Assembly: GCA_964438735.1 (NCBI GenBank)
Contig: CAYTLW010000025.1
Coordinates: forward strand, 12,317 to 76,316
Length of the DNA stretch: 64,000 bases
DNA from: CAYTLW01 sp964438735
GTDB taxonomy: Bacteria > Myxococcota_A > UBA9042
Direction of reading: 5' to 3'
Part shown: positions 63,863-64,000 of the stretch, one piece after another
Numbering within the stretch: the stretch's first letter is position 1
Layout: every line of letters begins with the position of its first letter
Translations under genes and position numbers: made by a program
Notes under the pieces: generated by a model
What the model was told of the DNA's origin: nothing
Databases searched by the model: none
The model's input: only the letters and a program-made list of their open reading frames with translations

Positions 63863-64000
63863 GGGCGGCGATTGTACACGAGCGAGGGCCGGTGCCCACC
63901 TCAGGTCAGTACGCGCTCAGACCGAGGGCGGGGTGATCAGTCTTGGGGTGGGGTGTTTTTGATTGGATCGAGATGCTGTCGTTCATTCGAGTGGCTTCCC

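Overview
The window looks like a GC-rich, Gram-negative predatory- or soil-type bacterium of the Myxococcota / former Deltaproteobacteria kind. This is an inference from content: many secreted lipoproteins with cysteine-rich CDDGDACT-type repeats, MopE-like and thrombospondin-type-3 calcium motifs, LamG, C-type-lectin and beta-helix surface modules, a eukaryotic-type Ser/Thr kinase next to an FHA/sigma-54 activator, and a fused ccoNO. No rRNA, tRNA, CRISPR array, integrase or insertion sequence was recognised. The sequence appears to be a draft assembly: a 10-N gap at 27337-27346 sits inside homopolymer tracts, and several large genes carry a single frameshift or stop codon, so some of the damage may be sequencing error.

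Layout. 1-1185 holds the end-truncated start of a cysteine-rich lipoprotein (minus). 1329-2959 has a PAPS-forming APS kinase (minus) divergent from a PAPS-using sulfotransferase (plus). 3002-10456 (minus) has an amidohydrolase lipoprotein and two tandem beta-helix lipoproteins, one frameshifted. 10499-15035 has a VOC protein, a P-domain/fibrinogen-like secreted protein, a small lipoprotein, a TfoX-N protein and a basic secreted repeat protein. 15036-19263 (plus) is an overlapping kinase / FHA-sigma54 activator / lipoprotein operon; the kinase has an unusual extracytoplasmic WCxxC domain. 19447-27608 (plus) is a giant TPR / Cys-rich / LamG / propeller surface protein, broken by an in-frame TGA and probably a frameshift, and containing an internal 2.4-kb duplication.

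27898-29867 (minus) is a broken thioredoxin-PEGA-thioredoxin-like protein. 30286-30974 is a VapBC-type toxin-antitoxin pair. 31200-40562 (minus) has a CotH/C-type-lectin lipoprotein and a 2460-residue mosaic surface protein ending in a Ser-Asp tract and seven lysines. 40776-47008 (minus) has a membrane-anchored protein of unknown role and a two-gene BcrAD/BadFG-type activase plus dehydratase-like pair. 47238-47401 is a striking intergenic run of six perfect hairpins. 47451-49379 encodes a probable outer-membrane barrel with twelve strict 27-residue four-cysteine repeats.

49472-63862 (minus) is one tightly packed twelve-gene run. It begins with a small membrane protein, two NodU/CmcH-type carbamoyltransferases around a polytopic membrane protein, and continues without a break into ccoI, ccoS, ccoNO, ccoQ, a one-heme ccoP, ccoG, fixH-like and TauE/SafE-like genes for a cbb3 cytochrome oxidase. 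Nearly every junction overlaps, so surface-sugar carbamoylation and microaerobic respiration appear to be co-expressed, which is unexpected.
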